Shown: piece by piece, positions 13,841 to 21,351 of the stretch | How the letters are laid out: each line of letters begins with the position of its first letter | Numbering within the stretch: position 1 is the stretch's first letter | Assembly (NCBI GenBank): GCA_902464565.1 | Contig: CABQJV010000030.1 | Span: 1-24,344, forward strand | Reading direction: 5' to 3' | From: an uncultured Collinsella sp. | GTDB taxonomy: Bacteria > Actinomycetota > Coriobacteriia > Coriobacteriales > Coriobacteriaceae | Length of the DNA: 24,344 nucleotides | Position numbers and translations under genes: made by a program | The notes under the pieces: generated by a model | The model's database searches: none | What the model was told of the DNA's origin: nothing | What the model saw: the letters and a program-made list of their open reading frames with translations, nothing else

Positions 13841-15469
13841 ATGGACAAAGCGGATTTAGTCATCAAAAGTAATGCTGTGTTCACTGGTGACGGGCTGGCA
13901 CCGTTCAAGGGCGGCGTTGCCATCGCGGATGACAGAATTGTTGCGTGCGGCGAAGATAAGTACCTCGACGCTTTTATCGGGTCCGATACCGAGGTGCGCG
14001 ACTATGGCGATAAGCTCGTCATGCCTGGCATTATCGATTCACACACTCACTATGCCCAGGGCGCCTTTTTGACCGATCCCGATTTCGCCGTCAATCTCAT
14101 CGATTGCACAAGCTTCGAGCAGTGTATGGAACGCGTGCAGGCGTTTGCCAAAGACCACCCGAACAACGAGTGGATCGTGGGCTGTCAGGTTATCCAGTTC
14201 CAGTGGGACGTGCCCGAGATGCCTACGGCGACAATGATCGATGAGTACATTTCGGACCGTCCGGTCTTTTTGCAGCAGGTTGACATGCACACGTTTAGTG
14301 CCAACACCTGTGCAATCGAGAAAATCGGCGTTACTGCTGAAACGCCAGACCCATCAGGCGGCAAGATTCTTAAGGATGAAGCTGGCAACCCCACTGGGGT
14401 CTTCTCGAACAACGCGGGAGCCCTTTTCATGGATGAGGTATACAATCCTGCCCCCGAGGTGGCTAGTGCTTCCTTTGCCAAGACTGCGCATCGCGCCAAC
14501 GCTCTCGGCATTACAACAGTCGGCATGGTTAACCCCACTTTTGTGAGCATGGATAACCCCTATAAATTCCTTGCGGAACTCAACCGCAAGGGTGAGCATC
14601 CGTTGCGCGTGTTCATGTACACAGACCTTTTTGAGAACGAGGCCATGACGCTCGAGGAGATTCGGGCGAAATACGACTTCCCGGGCACGCAAGTCGAGTG
14701 GCATGGCTTTAAGCAGTTCATTGACGGCGTGTGTTCCGATCATACTGCTTGGATGCTCGAGCCCTATGCTAATGCTCCCGAGACCTGTGGCGAGCCGGCT
14801 GAGGATCCAGAGCGCGTGCGCAAAGCCATCCTTAAAGCGCTTGAGTGGGGTGTCGACACGCGCATCCATGCCATAGGCGATCGTTCCGTACGCTTTATCC
14901 TGGACTGCTTCGAGGAGGGTGAGAAGCGTTACGGTCTTATGGGCTGTCGTCACTCCATGGAGCACAACGAGACTGTTCAACCTGAGGATTTGCCGCGCTA
15001 TGCGGAACTCGGCGTCTGTCCGGCCATGCAGCCGTGGCATATGCTGCTCGATATGGCCGACTTGGCAAAGGACGACGCCGTTGGCCCCGAGCGCGCGGCG
15101 CTCTCGTGGCCAATTCATAGCCTGCTTGCGAGCGGTGCCTGCGTGCATTTGGGCTCCGACTTCCCGGTTGTGGGGCTTGAGCCTATGGAGGAAGTCTATG
15201 GCGCGGTCTATCGCATGCTCGAGGACGGATCTAATCCTGAGGGTTGGTTCCCCGAGGAGCGAATCACCATGGCCGAGGCCCTGCGCGCATACACCTACGG
15301 CGCTGCCTACGCTATGCATGCTGAGGACCGCATCGGCACACTCGCCTGCGGCAAGCAAGCCGACATCTGCGTACTCGACCGCAATCTCTTTACCTGCGAG
15401 CCGGCAGAGGTTCTCGGCGCCACGGCTGAGCTTACGGTAATCGCCGGTAAGGTCGTCTACGAGAAGTAG
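13841..15469 (+). CDS. YtcJ-type metal-dependent amidohydrolase, cytosolic
   Basis: This 542-aa enzyme belongs to the amidohydrolase superfamily (Amidohydro_3, YtcJ group). It would hydrolyse an amide, imide or similar bond of an unknown small molecule at a metal centre. Metal and catalytic positions are visible: DSHTH with His68 and His70, a candidate bridging Lys at 291 (GFKQFIDGV), His343 (HAIGD), HSMEH (371-375) and Asp440 (GSDFP). No signal peptide is present. The ATG at 13841 has GAGGAGG 5 nt upstream; the longer open frame from 13664 runs through the structured leader and is rejected. A MATE transporter follows after 39 nt, so the two are probably one operon. A Tat-exported paralogue lies at 22453-24255. 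Confidence 0.85.
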   Translation: MDKADLVIKSNAVFTGDGLAPFKGGVAIADDRIVACGEDKYLDAFIGSDTEVRDYGDKLVMPGIIDSHTHYAQGAFLTDPDFAVNLIDCTSFEQCMERVQAFAKDHPNNEWIVGCQVIQFQWDVPEMPTATMIDEYISDRPVFLQQVDMHTFSANTCAIEKIGVTAETPDPSGGKILKDEAGNPTGVFSNNAGALFMDEVYNPAPEVASASFAKTAHRANALGITTVGMVNPTFVSMDNPYKFLAELNRKGEHPLRVFMYTDLFENEAMTLEEIRAKYDFPGTQVEWHGFKQFIDGVCSDHTAWMLEPYANAPETCGEPAEDPERVRKAILKALEWGVDTRIHAIGDRSVRFILDCFEEGEKRYGLMGCRHSMEHNETVQPEDLPRYAELGVCPAMQPWHMLLDMADLAKDDAVGPERAALSWPIHSLLASGACVHLGSDFPVVGLEPMEEVYGAVYRMLEDGSNPEGWFPEERITMAEALRAYTYGAAYAMHAEDRIGTLACGKQADICVLDRNLFTCEPAEVLGATAELTVIAGKVVYEK

Positions 15470-15508
15470 CCCCACAGTCTTTCAATCTCTCAAGGAAAGG
15501 GGAGAACC

Positions 15509-16891
15509 ATGGCAGAAGAAACAACCGCTGTCGTTGGGGAGGAGCATGAGCTCGCCTCAAAGCCGATTCCAGAACTCGTGCGCCGCTACACAATTGTGAC
15601 CGGTCAGGGCATGCTCGCGCAGATCATTATGGTCGTGCTCGAGGGTCTCGTGATGGGCTGGGGCCTGGGCGCTCACGGTCTTGCTTGCGTCTCGATCATC
15701 ATGTCTGTCGAGTACATCAATCTGGCCTTCGGCAATCTCTTCGGTACGGGCGTGCCGGCCGTCGTGGGCAATCTGCTCGGCGCCGGCGACATCAAGGGGG
15801 CGAGTAAGGCATTTAGCCAGGGTTTCTGGCTCACGGCGATTGTTTCGGTCCTGCTCGCCGTCGTGATGGCAGTCTTCACCGAGCCCATCTGTGCATTCTT
15901 TGGTGCAACGCCCGATATCATGGCTGACACGGTCGCCGGCGTGCGCACGTTCGCCGTTCTATTGCCGCTCACGGTCATCGGCCAGATGGTTACCGCTGTT
16001 ATGCGCGTCGATGAGAAGGTCCAGGTCCAGGCAAATCTCATGACCGTATCTGCCATCGTTGCCATCTGCTGGCTCGCGCTCTCGACCTTCGTGCTCAAGC
16101 TTGGCGTCATGGGTGCTGGCGTGTACTATGGCCTGTCCATTGGCATCTGGGCCATCGGCATCTTCTGGTATGTTGGCGGCAAGAAGTCTCAGCTCAAGAT
16201 TAACCTGGTCGACCTCAAACTCGACATGGGTATCTGCGGGCAGATCGTTAAGATTGGCTTCCCGTTCTTCCTGGTCCAGGGTGCGACATTCGTCTTCAAT
16301 ACCGTTGCCAACTCGCTGCTCGGCACGCTTGGCGGTGACATGGGTTCGCTCTACATCGCTGCATTCGGCGTAATCAACGGCTACATTCTCTACATCACCA
16401 TGATGGTCGCCCAGTGCTTCTCCTATGGTCTGCAGCCCATCGCTGCCTTCAATGCCGGTGCCAAGGCCTGGGCGCGTCTTAAGGAGACGCTCTCCTGCAC
16501 GCTTAAGTACCAGGTTGTGACGCTGGCGTTGGTCACCGTTGTACTCTGGCTTGCCGCCACGCCGGTGTGTGCCTTCTTTGCCGGCAGCGATCCCGCGCTC
16601 GTTGAGGTTGCCGCCAACGCCACGCGTACCGTCATCCTGGCTGTTGCCCTGGGCTATCTTGCCATGACCATGTCGATGTACTTCCAGGCGAACGAGAAGG
16701 TGGGTATCGCCACGTTCTGCGGCCTGCTCCGTTACGTGATCTGTTCCGTACCGCTCATGTACTTGCTTGGCAGCATGATGGGCGCGCAGGGTGTTTGGAT
16801 TGCCTTGGTTGCAGCCGATGCCATTACCGGCCTGGTTTCCATTGCACTTGCTGCAAAGGAACAAAAGCGCCTGAATGGGCTCATTGCATAG
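15509..16891 (+). CDS. MATE family efflux transporter
   Basis: This 460-aa membrane protein has the MATE layout: a short polar N-terminus, two six-helix halves separated near residue 230, and matching first helices of each half. VRRYTIVTGQGMLAQIIMVV near the start and the LGAGDIKGASKAFSQGFWLT segment are typical. MATE carriers export organic cations, drugs or metabolites in exchange for sodium or protons. AAGGAAAGGGGAG precedes the ATG at 15509. It lies 39 nt behind the amidohydrolase gene and is followed by a terminator, so its likely role is to move the substrate or product of that enzyme. Import is less likely but cannot be excluded from sequence alone. Confidence 0.88.
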   Translation: MAEETTAVVGEEHELASKPIPELVRRYTIVTGQGMLAQIIMVVLEGLVMGWGLGAHGLACVSIIMSVEYINLAFGNLFGTGVPAVVGNLLGAGDIKGASKAFSQGFWLTAIVSVLLAVVMAVFTEPICAFFGATPDIMADTVAGVRTFAVLLPLTVIGQMVTAVMRVDEKVQVQANLMTVSAIVAICWLALSTFVLKLGVMGAGVYYGLSIGIWAIGIFWYVGGKKSQLKINLVDLKLDMGICGQIVKIGFPFFLVQGATFVFNTVANSLLGTLGGDMGSLYIAAFGVINGYILYITMMVAQCFSYGLQPIAAFNAGAKAWARLKETLSCTLKYQVVTLALVTVVLWLAATPVCAFFAGSDPALVEVAANATRTVILAVALGYLAMTMSMYFQANEKVGIATFCGLLRYVICSVPLMYLLGSMMGAQGVWIALVAADAITGLVSIALAAKEQKRLNGLIA

Positions 16892-16923
16892 CGTAGGGCC
16901 GCTTCTCATTCAACGGCGAAATC

Positions 16924-16958
16924 AAAGGGCGTTCTCCGCATGGAGGGCGCCCTTTTTT
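16924..16958. terminator. Bidirectional intrinsic terminator between MATE and LuxR4 genes
   Basis: AAAGGGCG (16924-16931) pairs with CGCCCTTT (16948-16955). The stem continues through two G-T pairs to CTCC/GGAG around a GCAT loop. Six T residues follow on the plus strand and an A-run precedes it, so it can act in both directions. The LuxR4 stop codon (16957-16959) overlaps the T-tract. Confidence 0.88.
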
Positions 16959-17760
16959 ATCGCGGGATGTTTTGCATGGCAGTCATGAGGCCCAGGCGGT
17001 TGCTGACGCCGAGCTTGCGATAGATGGCGTTGACATGCTTCTTGACGGTTGACTCGCTTATGAATAGCTCGTTTGCCATCTGTTTGTTTGTTTTGCCGTC
17101 GAGCATGAGCCGCATGACTTCGGCTTCGCGCGGTTGGATATTGTGTTCTGCAATGAAAACATTCAGCTGGTTTGTGTCTTCGGTCTGGGTGAGTTTAATG
17201 CCCCGAGGATAGAGGTTGGCGAGCGCGAGGCTCGCGTGCCGAGCGACTTCGAGCAGGATTGCGAGCTCGGTGTCGGTGAAGTCTCCGGCCGTGCGTTCGC
17301 GAAACAGGGTGATGCTTCCCAGCGGGCTGTCGTTGTGCGCGAGCGTGGCCGTACAGCCAAAGTAGACGCCCTGGGGTTCCATCCATTTGCGATAGATGGG
17401 CGTGGCATCGCGTCGCTCGACGTCGACGAGGTCGAGGTCGCGGTAGACACCGACCTTATGTAGGTCAAAACACCATGTTGTATAGTCCATCGCGGCGTAG
17501 CGGTTGTAGTAGTCGCTCAGTGCGCGGTCGTCCATTCCGCTGCTTACGGGGTGGACGTAGCGTGGGACATCGCTGCCCGCCGCCTCGATCAGGTCGAACA
17601 TGGCGATCCGATGGGGCACGAGTCCTATCGTTCCCTCGAGTGTCTCCTTTTGCAGCTTATCAACACCGTGTGATGCGTGGATTGCAAGCGCGAGCTCGTT
17701 GAGAGCGGTCCAGGTCGTACTGTCCAGCTCAATAGTCTGCTGTTTATTGCATGGGGGCAT
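16957..17760 (-). CDS. Soluble LuxR-type regulator with GAF-like sensor domain (LuxR4)
   Basis: This 267-aa protein has no membrane segments, unlike the other three LuxR proteins here. Residues about 20-185 look like a GAF or autoinducer-type sensor fold (for example FGCTATLAHNDSPLGSITLF and the FTDTELAILLEVARHASLAL helix). Residues about 205-260 are a LuxR helix-turn-helix (IQPREAEVMRLMLDGKTNK followed by MANELFISESTVKKHVNAIYR). The start is placed at 17760 because AAAGGA lies 6 nt upstream; an ATG 12 codons earlier has no comparable site. The gene diverges from the second agmatine deiminase and may control it in response to a cytosolic ligand. Its stop lies within a shared terminator. Confidence 0.87.
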   Translation of the reverse strand: MPPCNKQQTIELDSTTWTALNELALAIHASHGVDKLQKETLEGTIGLVPHRIAMFDLIEAAGSDVPRYVHPVSSGMDDRALSDYYNRYAAMDYTTWCFDLHKVGVYRDLDLVDVERRDATPIYRKWMEPQGVYFGCTATLAHNDSPLGSITLFRERTAGDFTDTELAILLEVARHASLALANLYPRGIKLTQTEDTNQLNVFIAEHNIQPREAEVMRLMLDGKTNKQMANELFISESTVKKHVNAIYRKLGVSNRLGLMTAMQNIPR

Positions 17761-17822
17761 AGGGCGTCCTTTCCATTGTGGAACCCAGTATGTCATGTTC
17801 TCGGCCTGAATAGAACTTTAGG

Positions 17823-17851
17823 TCAGCGAATGGTATACCGGCGGTCGCTGA
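17823..17851. promoter_or_regulatory. Operator candidate TCAGCGA-N15-TCGCTGA
   Basis: Perfect 7-bp inverted arms (17823-17829, 17845-17851) enclose the palindrome GGTATACC (17832-17839). The site lies in the 178-nt region between divergent LuxR4 and aguA2, where an autoregulated LuxR site would be expected. Confidence 0.4.
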
Positions 17852-17877
17852 AAGGGGCTCGAGGGACCATTGAGGAC

Positions 17878-17925
17878 ATCTCGGTGCGGCTGCATTATGG
17901 TCTCGTCAAGCAAAAGCACCGAGAT
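17878..17925 (+). promoter_or_regulatory. Leader hairpin next to the aguA2 ribosome binding site
   Basis: ATCTCGGTGC (17878-17887) and GCACCGAGAT (17916-17925) are perfect 10-bp inverted arms around a 28-nt loop. The stem ends 1-2 nt before AAGGAG of aguA2. Such a stem could control ribosome access or protect the 5' end of the message. Confidence 0.5.
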
Positions 17926-17938
17926 CAAGGAGCTTGAA

Positions 17939-19060
17939 ATGAAGACTATCTACGAGAGTGAGTCCACGCCTAAGAAGGACGGGTTCTATATGCCCGGCGA
18001 GTATGAGGAGCAGGAGCGCACCTGGATTCTGTGGCCGCACCGCTCCGACGTGTGGCGCTGCGGCGCCAAGCCGGCGCAGAAGGTCTTCACCGAGATCATC
18101 AAGACCGTTGCACGCTTTCAGCCCATCACTGTGGGCGTCAACACCGAAGACTTCCCCGCGGTGTGCGAGATCTTCGACGGCGTTGAGAACGTGCGCGTTA
18201 TCCACATGGAGTACAACGACAGCTGGATTCGCGACCCTGGCCCGGCGTTCCTCGTTAATGACAATGGTGAGGTTGCCCTTTCGCACTTCCACTTTAATGC
18301 TTACGGCGGTTTCATTGACGGCCTGTACTTCCCGTGGGACAAGGACGCTTCCATTGGCCTGCAGGTGGCACAGCTTGAGCAGGTTAACCGTTATCGTCCC
18401 GAGGATTACATCCTCGAGGGCGGCTCGTTCAACTGTGATGGTCAAGGCACCGTCGTGACCACTGAGATGTGTCTGCTTAACGAGGACCGCAACCCGCAGT
18501 ACACCAAGGAGCAGATTGAGGAGAAGCTCTCTGAGTATCTCGGTATCGAGAAGGTTATCTGGATCAAGGACGGAATCGATCCGTACGAAACGAACGGTCA
18601 TGTGGACGACGTCGCATGCTTTAGTGCGCCCGGCGAAGTCTGCTGCATGTGGACCGACGATCCCAACCACAAGTTCTACAAGGAGTGCCAGGAGGCGTAT
18701 AAGACGCTTTCCGAGACGACGGATGCTCGTGGCCGCAAACTCAAGGTCCACAAGGTAATCATGCCTGCGACCTCGGTATATATGACCGAAGAGGAGGCCA
18801 GCACGATCGATCCCGTCGAGGGCGTGCTGCCACGTACCCCCGAGGACGCCTTCGAGCCGAGTTATCTCAACTTCCTGCCCATCAACGGTGCGGTGCTCGT
18901 ACCGCAGTTCGGCGATCCCAACGACGCCCAGGCGCTCAAGGATATCCAAGCTGCTTATCCGGACCGCGAAGTCATCGGCATCATGACCCGTGAAGTCATC
19001 TACGGCGGCGGCAACATCCACTGCATCACCCAGCAGCAGCCCAAGGCGCGCTGTAAATAG
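17939..19060 (+). CDS. aguA: Agmatine deiminase (copy 2, canonical length)
   Basis: This 373-aa enzyme should convert agmatine to N-carbamoylputrescine and ammonia. It has the usual family length and all expected catalytic residues: Asp99 in WIRDPGPAF, Glu160 in LEGGS, His221 and Asp223 in NGHVDD, and the nucleophile Cys361 in GGGNIHCITQQ. It aligns with copy 1 from the first residue (MKTIYESESTP against MRTITESESTP) but lacks the acidic insertion of copy 1 and keeps the Gly-Pro after the catalytic Asp. It is therefore the more orthodox of the two. The ATG at 17939 follows CAAGGAG. It forms a single-gene unit, divergent from LuxR4 and ending in a strong terminator. No transporter or carbamoyltransferase is joined to it, so it may share those of the first locus. 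Confidence 0.93.
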   Translation: MKTIYESESTPKKDGFYMPGEYEEQERTWILWPHRSDVWRCGAKPAQKVFTEIIKTVARFQPITVGVNTEDFPAVCEIFDGVENVRVIHMEYNDSWIRDPGPAFLVNDNGEVALSHFHFNAYGGFIDGLYFPWDKDASIGLQVAQLEQVNRYRPEDYILEGGSFNCDGQGTVVTTEMCLLNEDRNPQYTKEQIEEKLSEYLGIEKVIWIKDGIDPYETNGHVDDVACFSAPGEVCCMWTDDPNHKFYKECQEAYKTLSETTDARGRKLKVHKVIMPATSVYMTEEEASTIDPVEGVLPRTPEDAFEPSYLNFLPINGAVLVPQFGDPNDAQALKDIQAAYPDREVIGIMTREVIYGGGNIHCITQQQPKARCK

Positions 19061-19098
19061 TAGTTCCATGGTGAACAGGGCTTGATTGTCCGCACACG

Positions 19099-19133
19099 AA
19101 AGTCCGCCGACTTCAATGGTCGGCGGACTTTTT
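19099..19133 (+). terminator. Intrinsic terminator of aguA2
   Basis: AAAGTCCGCCGAC (19099-19111) and GTCGGCGGACTTT (19119-19131) form a perfect 13-bp stem with a 7-nt loop, followed by further T residues to 19133. It is 38 nt after the stop codon. Confidence 0.95.
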
Positions 19134-19224
19134 GTGTGGCGGCTTCAGCTGAACGGCGGGCCGTGCGGCTTGGGTGTGCGGGCTCACAATCTGGGAAAAC
19201 CAAACAGATTGGGGGCTTGTATGA

Positions 19225-19560
19225 TCGACTCGAAGAGAAACGTGCGACCCGGGGGCATGTTTAACAGGGCACACCTGGCCCCCCGAAGCCCAGCGCGCAT
19301 ACGATACGCTACTCGAGTGCGTACTCAACGGGCAGAAGGGCTGCGAGGTTTCGGCGCGTGCGGGCATGGATACCATCAAGGCGCTCGTGGAGCTCCTACG
19401 TTGTGACTGCCCCGAACTCATCCACCTCCTAGGCGGTGTGCACTACTGCCGTCATGGTGACAAAGTCCTGCTGGTGCCAAATTATGCCAAGGGATACAAA
19501 CAGTCGGTCACCCGACTCTATACAAATCTCGCCAAGATGGAGCACGCTGCCGCGCCGATT
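19225..19560 (+). pseudogene. Remnant resembling the N-terminal region of transglutaminase-like proteins
   Basis: One frame, open from 19225, reads WPPEAQRAYDTLLECVLNGQ and then DCPELIHLLGGVHYCRHGDK, ending near HAAAPILSAA. This pattern (Tyr-Asp, a D-x-PE-hydrophobic core, a GG turn, then a Tyr-rich strand) resembles the region preceding the catalytic domain in bacterial transglutaminase-like proteins. No start codon with a ribosome binding site precedes it, no signal peptide is visible, and the catalytic Cys-His-Asp domain is absent. Similarity stops near 19560, where a different frame takes over with unrelated kinase sequence. I infer a deletion-generated remnant. The family call is tentative. 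Confidence 0.4.
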
Positions 19561-19565
19561 CTGAG

Positions 19566-20282
19566 CGCGGCACCGGTGGGGGCATTGGCGCTCGATTGGG
19601 TCTTGGCGATCTGTGCAAGCTTACCTCGGGGCTCCATGACATCGGCATCACCGTGGATGACTGGAATCCTCGCAACATCCTTGTGGGGGAGAGGGGCAGC
19701 CTGATGCTACTTGACACCGATTCGTATGTTTTCACACTTTCAGATGTGAGCTACCAAACCACCTGTGCAGCACCAGGATATATCGCACCGGAGGTGCTCA
19801 AGCTCATGGAGACAACTGGCGTCAGCGATTTCGAGAGCCTGGCAGCCGCCACGAATGCCCCGGTGTTTACGCCTCAGACGGACGACTTTGGACTCGCGGT
19901 CCATATCTTCAAGATGCTCAATCGCGGAATTCATCCGTACAGTTCTGGCGAGCTGGACCTAGACATCTTTGACCTAGACGACGCTCCGCCCGCTCCATCA
20001 CTCAATAGCTGCGTGTGCAACGCGCGCAGTCCTTTCGTGGGGACGTTGATTGGATATGTTGTCCCTAGCTACGCTCTTGCGATCAATGACTTTGGCCAGC
20101 TTATGGGCGAGGCTTTCCGCCGGTCGCTTTTTGGCAAAGCGCATGAGCGCCTTGACGCACGCACATGGGCGCACCTACTCGACCTGTACCTATCCGAGAC
20201 GGTTGAGTGTCCGCGGCGCGGTCATCTATACCACGCTTCGCAGGACGAATGTCCCTATTGCAGAGGGGAGCGCGCCCTTTAA
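19566..20282 (+). pseudogene. Truncated protein kinase C-lobe with zinc ribbon (TerY-triad type)
   Basis: This frame encodes the second half of a kinase. LHDIGITVDDWNPRNIL carries a catalytic-loop pattern (D-W-N-P-R-N in place of D-L-K-P-E-N). LLDTDSY stands where DFG is expected, CAAPGYIAPEV is the APE region, and TDDFGLAVHIFKMLNRGIHPY is the helix F region. The C-terminus CPRRGHLYHASQDECPYC is a zinc ribbon. These features together match kinases that occur with PP2C phosphatases and VWA proteins (TerY triads). The whole N-lobe, with the glycine loop and ATP-binding Lys, is missing. The only start is a TTG at 19596 without a good ribosome binding site. The frame runs back to about 19566, where transglutaminase-like sequence ends in another frame. 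It is most likely not functional. Confidence 0.6.
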
Positions 20283-20323
20283 CTCGTCTTTGATTGCTTT
20301 GGGCTGTCTTGGAGAAAGCTCGT

Positions 20324-20358
20324 GAGGCGGCACACAGGCTAATCCTGCGTGTCGCCTC
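20324..20358. repeat. Inverted repeat spanning the acetyltransferase stop codon
   Basis: GAGGCGGCACACAGG (20324-20338) faces CCTGCGTGTCGCCTC (20344-20358) with two mismatched positions and a 5-nt loop. It covers the stop codon of the minus-strand acetyltransferase. No T-tract follows, so its role as a terminator is uncertain. Confidence 0.4.
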
Positions 20359-20989
20359 CGTACATGTAGACGATAAAGCCGTCGCCGCTGTCTTGGCTGT
20401 GATCCTCTAGGATGCGCTTCATGTTGAGGTGCTCGTAGAACTGCCAATCGGAGTTGCAGTCGCTCATCAGGAAGAACTTGGTGCAGCCTGCCTTGGCGAG
20501 CTCGTCGCGCGAAAGGTCGATGAGTGCGCGGCCGAGTCCCTTGCCCTGCCACTCGGGAACAATGATGATCAGGTTGAGCTGGCCCTGGGCATACTCGTTG
20601 CCCGTGGCGGCAAAGCGGTCGGCCGTGGCCTTTTCACGACTATCGCCGAAGAGCGAGCCCTCGAGCTTGGCATCGGCGGTCTTTGCCATCTCGGTTGCCT
20701 GGACGAACATCTCGTCGTAGCAAGGCACCCATGCGGGATTGGTGCGCGGCTTGCCGTCCTCGAAGATGCCGATGCAGCAGGCAGCGATAATGCGGCCCTC
20801 GGCTTCGGCGACGAGTGCGATGGGGGAGCGCTGCAGCTGCATGGCGATGTTAAAGCGCGCGCAGAAATCGGCGGCTTCGACGTCACCGCGGTTGCGCAGC
20901 GTGTTGCACCATAGCTGGTTGTAGATGGCTGCAATGCCGGCAAGGTCGTCGATGGTCGCGGTGCGCAGGGTTACGTTGTCAAGGCTCAT
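20339..20989 (-). CDS. GNAT family N-acetyltransferase
   Basis: This 216-aa cytosolic protein is a GCN5-related acetyltransferase. The acetyl-CoA binding motif A is clear: LNLIIIVPEWQGKGLGRALI, with Q148-G149-K150-G151-L152-G153. A C-terminal beta strand and helix follow (FFLMSDCNSDWQFYEHLNM). An extra helical stretch at about 87-130 (YDEMFVQATEMAKTADAK) sits between the first strands and motif A, where the acceptor pocket would be. The acceptor is not predictable; with polyamine genes nearby an amine is conceivable but unsupported. The ATG at 20989 has AAGGAG 5 nt upstream and is preferred over an in-frame TTG at 21004. It appears to be a single-gene unit, with a hairpin over its stop. Confidence 0.85.
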   Translation of the reverse strand: MSLDNVTLRTATIDDLAGIAAIYNQLWCNTLRNRGDVEAADFCARFNIAMQLQRSPIALVAEAEGRIIAACCIGIFEDGKPRTNPAWVPCYDEMFVQATEMAKTADAKLEGSLFGDSREKATADRFAATGNEYAQGQLNLIIIVPEWQGKGLGRALIDLSRDELAKAGCTKFFLMSDCNSDWQFYEHLNMKRILEDHSQDSGDGFIVYMYGGDTQD

Positions 20990-21134
20990 GGAGGCTCCTT
21001 CCAAGTTGGGTCAGGCCATCTATGAGTGTGACATGGACGCAGGACTGCCGCATCGACCATTCGGCAGACGAGCCTCGATCCCTCGGGGACGGAGGAAAAG
21101 AGGTCACGAGTGAGGATTTTCGGACGCTTACTCG

Positions 21135-21202
21135 ATGAGAGTGGATAATCTTCCACTTTTAGTGCTGGTATAGGCCAAAAACGGGAGATTATCCACTCTC
21201 AT
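21135..21202. repeat. 17-bp perfect inverted repeat with 34-nt centre
   Basis: ATGAGAGTGGATAATCT (21135-21151) and AGATTATCCACTCTCAT (21186-21202) are exact inverted copies. The stem extends three more pairs including one G-T. It lies in the 362-nt gap between the divergent acetyltransferase and LuxR3 genes, about 150 nt before LuxR3. No T-tract follows either arm. It resembles 10470-10546 in plan but not in sequence. The rest of the gap holds no gene that I can support. Confidence 0.65.
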
Positions 21203-21351
21203 TCTGGCTAGTTTCGCCCATGCGCTGGGGTGGGGGATATGCGTCTTCCACCCTCCTTTCTTTGGTTGGATTTTGCACTGAAGGCAGCGACCTGCATGTC
21301 TTTGGCGTAAAGTTTATCCGCAGCACATATCAATAAGCGAAAGGCCCGGTA

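Noticed and set aside
5953..17840. Shared 6-mer GTATAC upstream of three agmatine-related genes (5953, 10568, 17833)
   Set aside because: The same 6-mer also occurs inside coding sequence (for example near 14438 and 24240), so the coincidence is not convincing as a regulatory motif.
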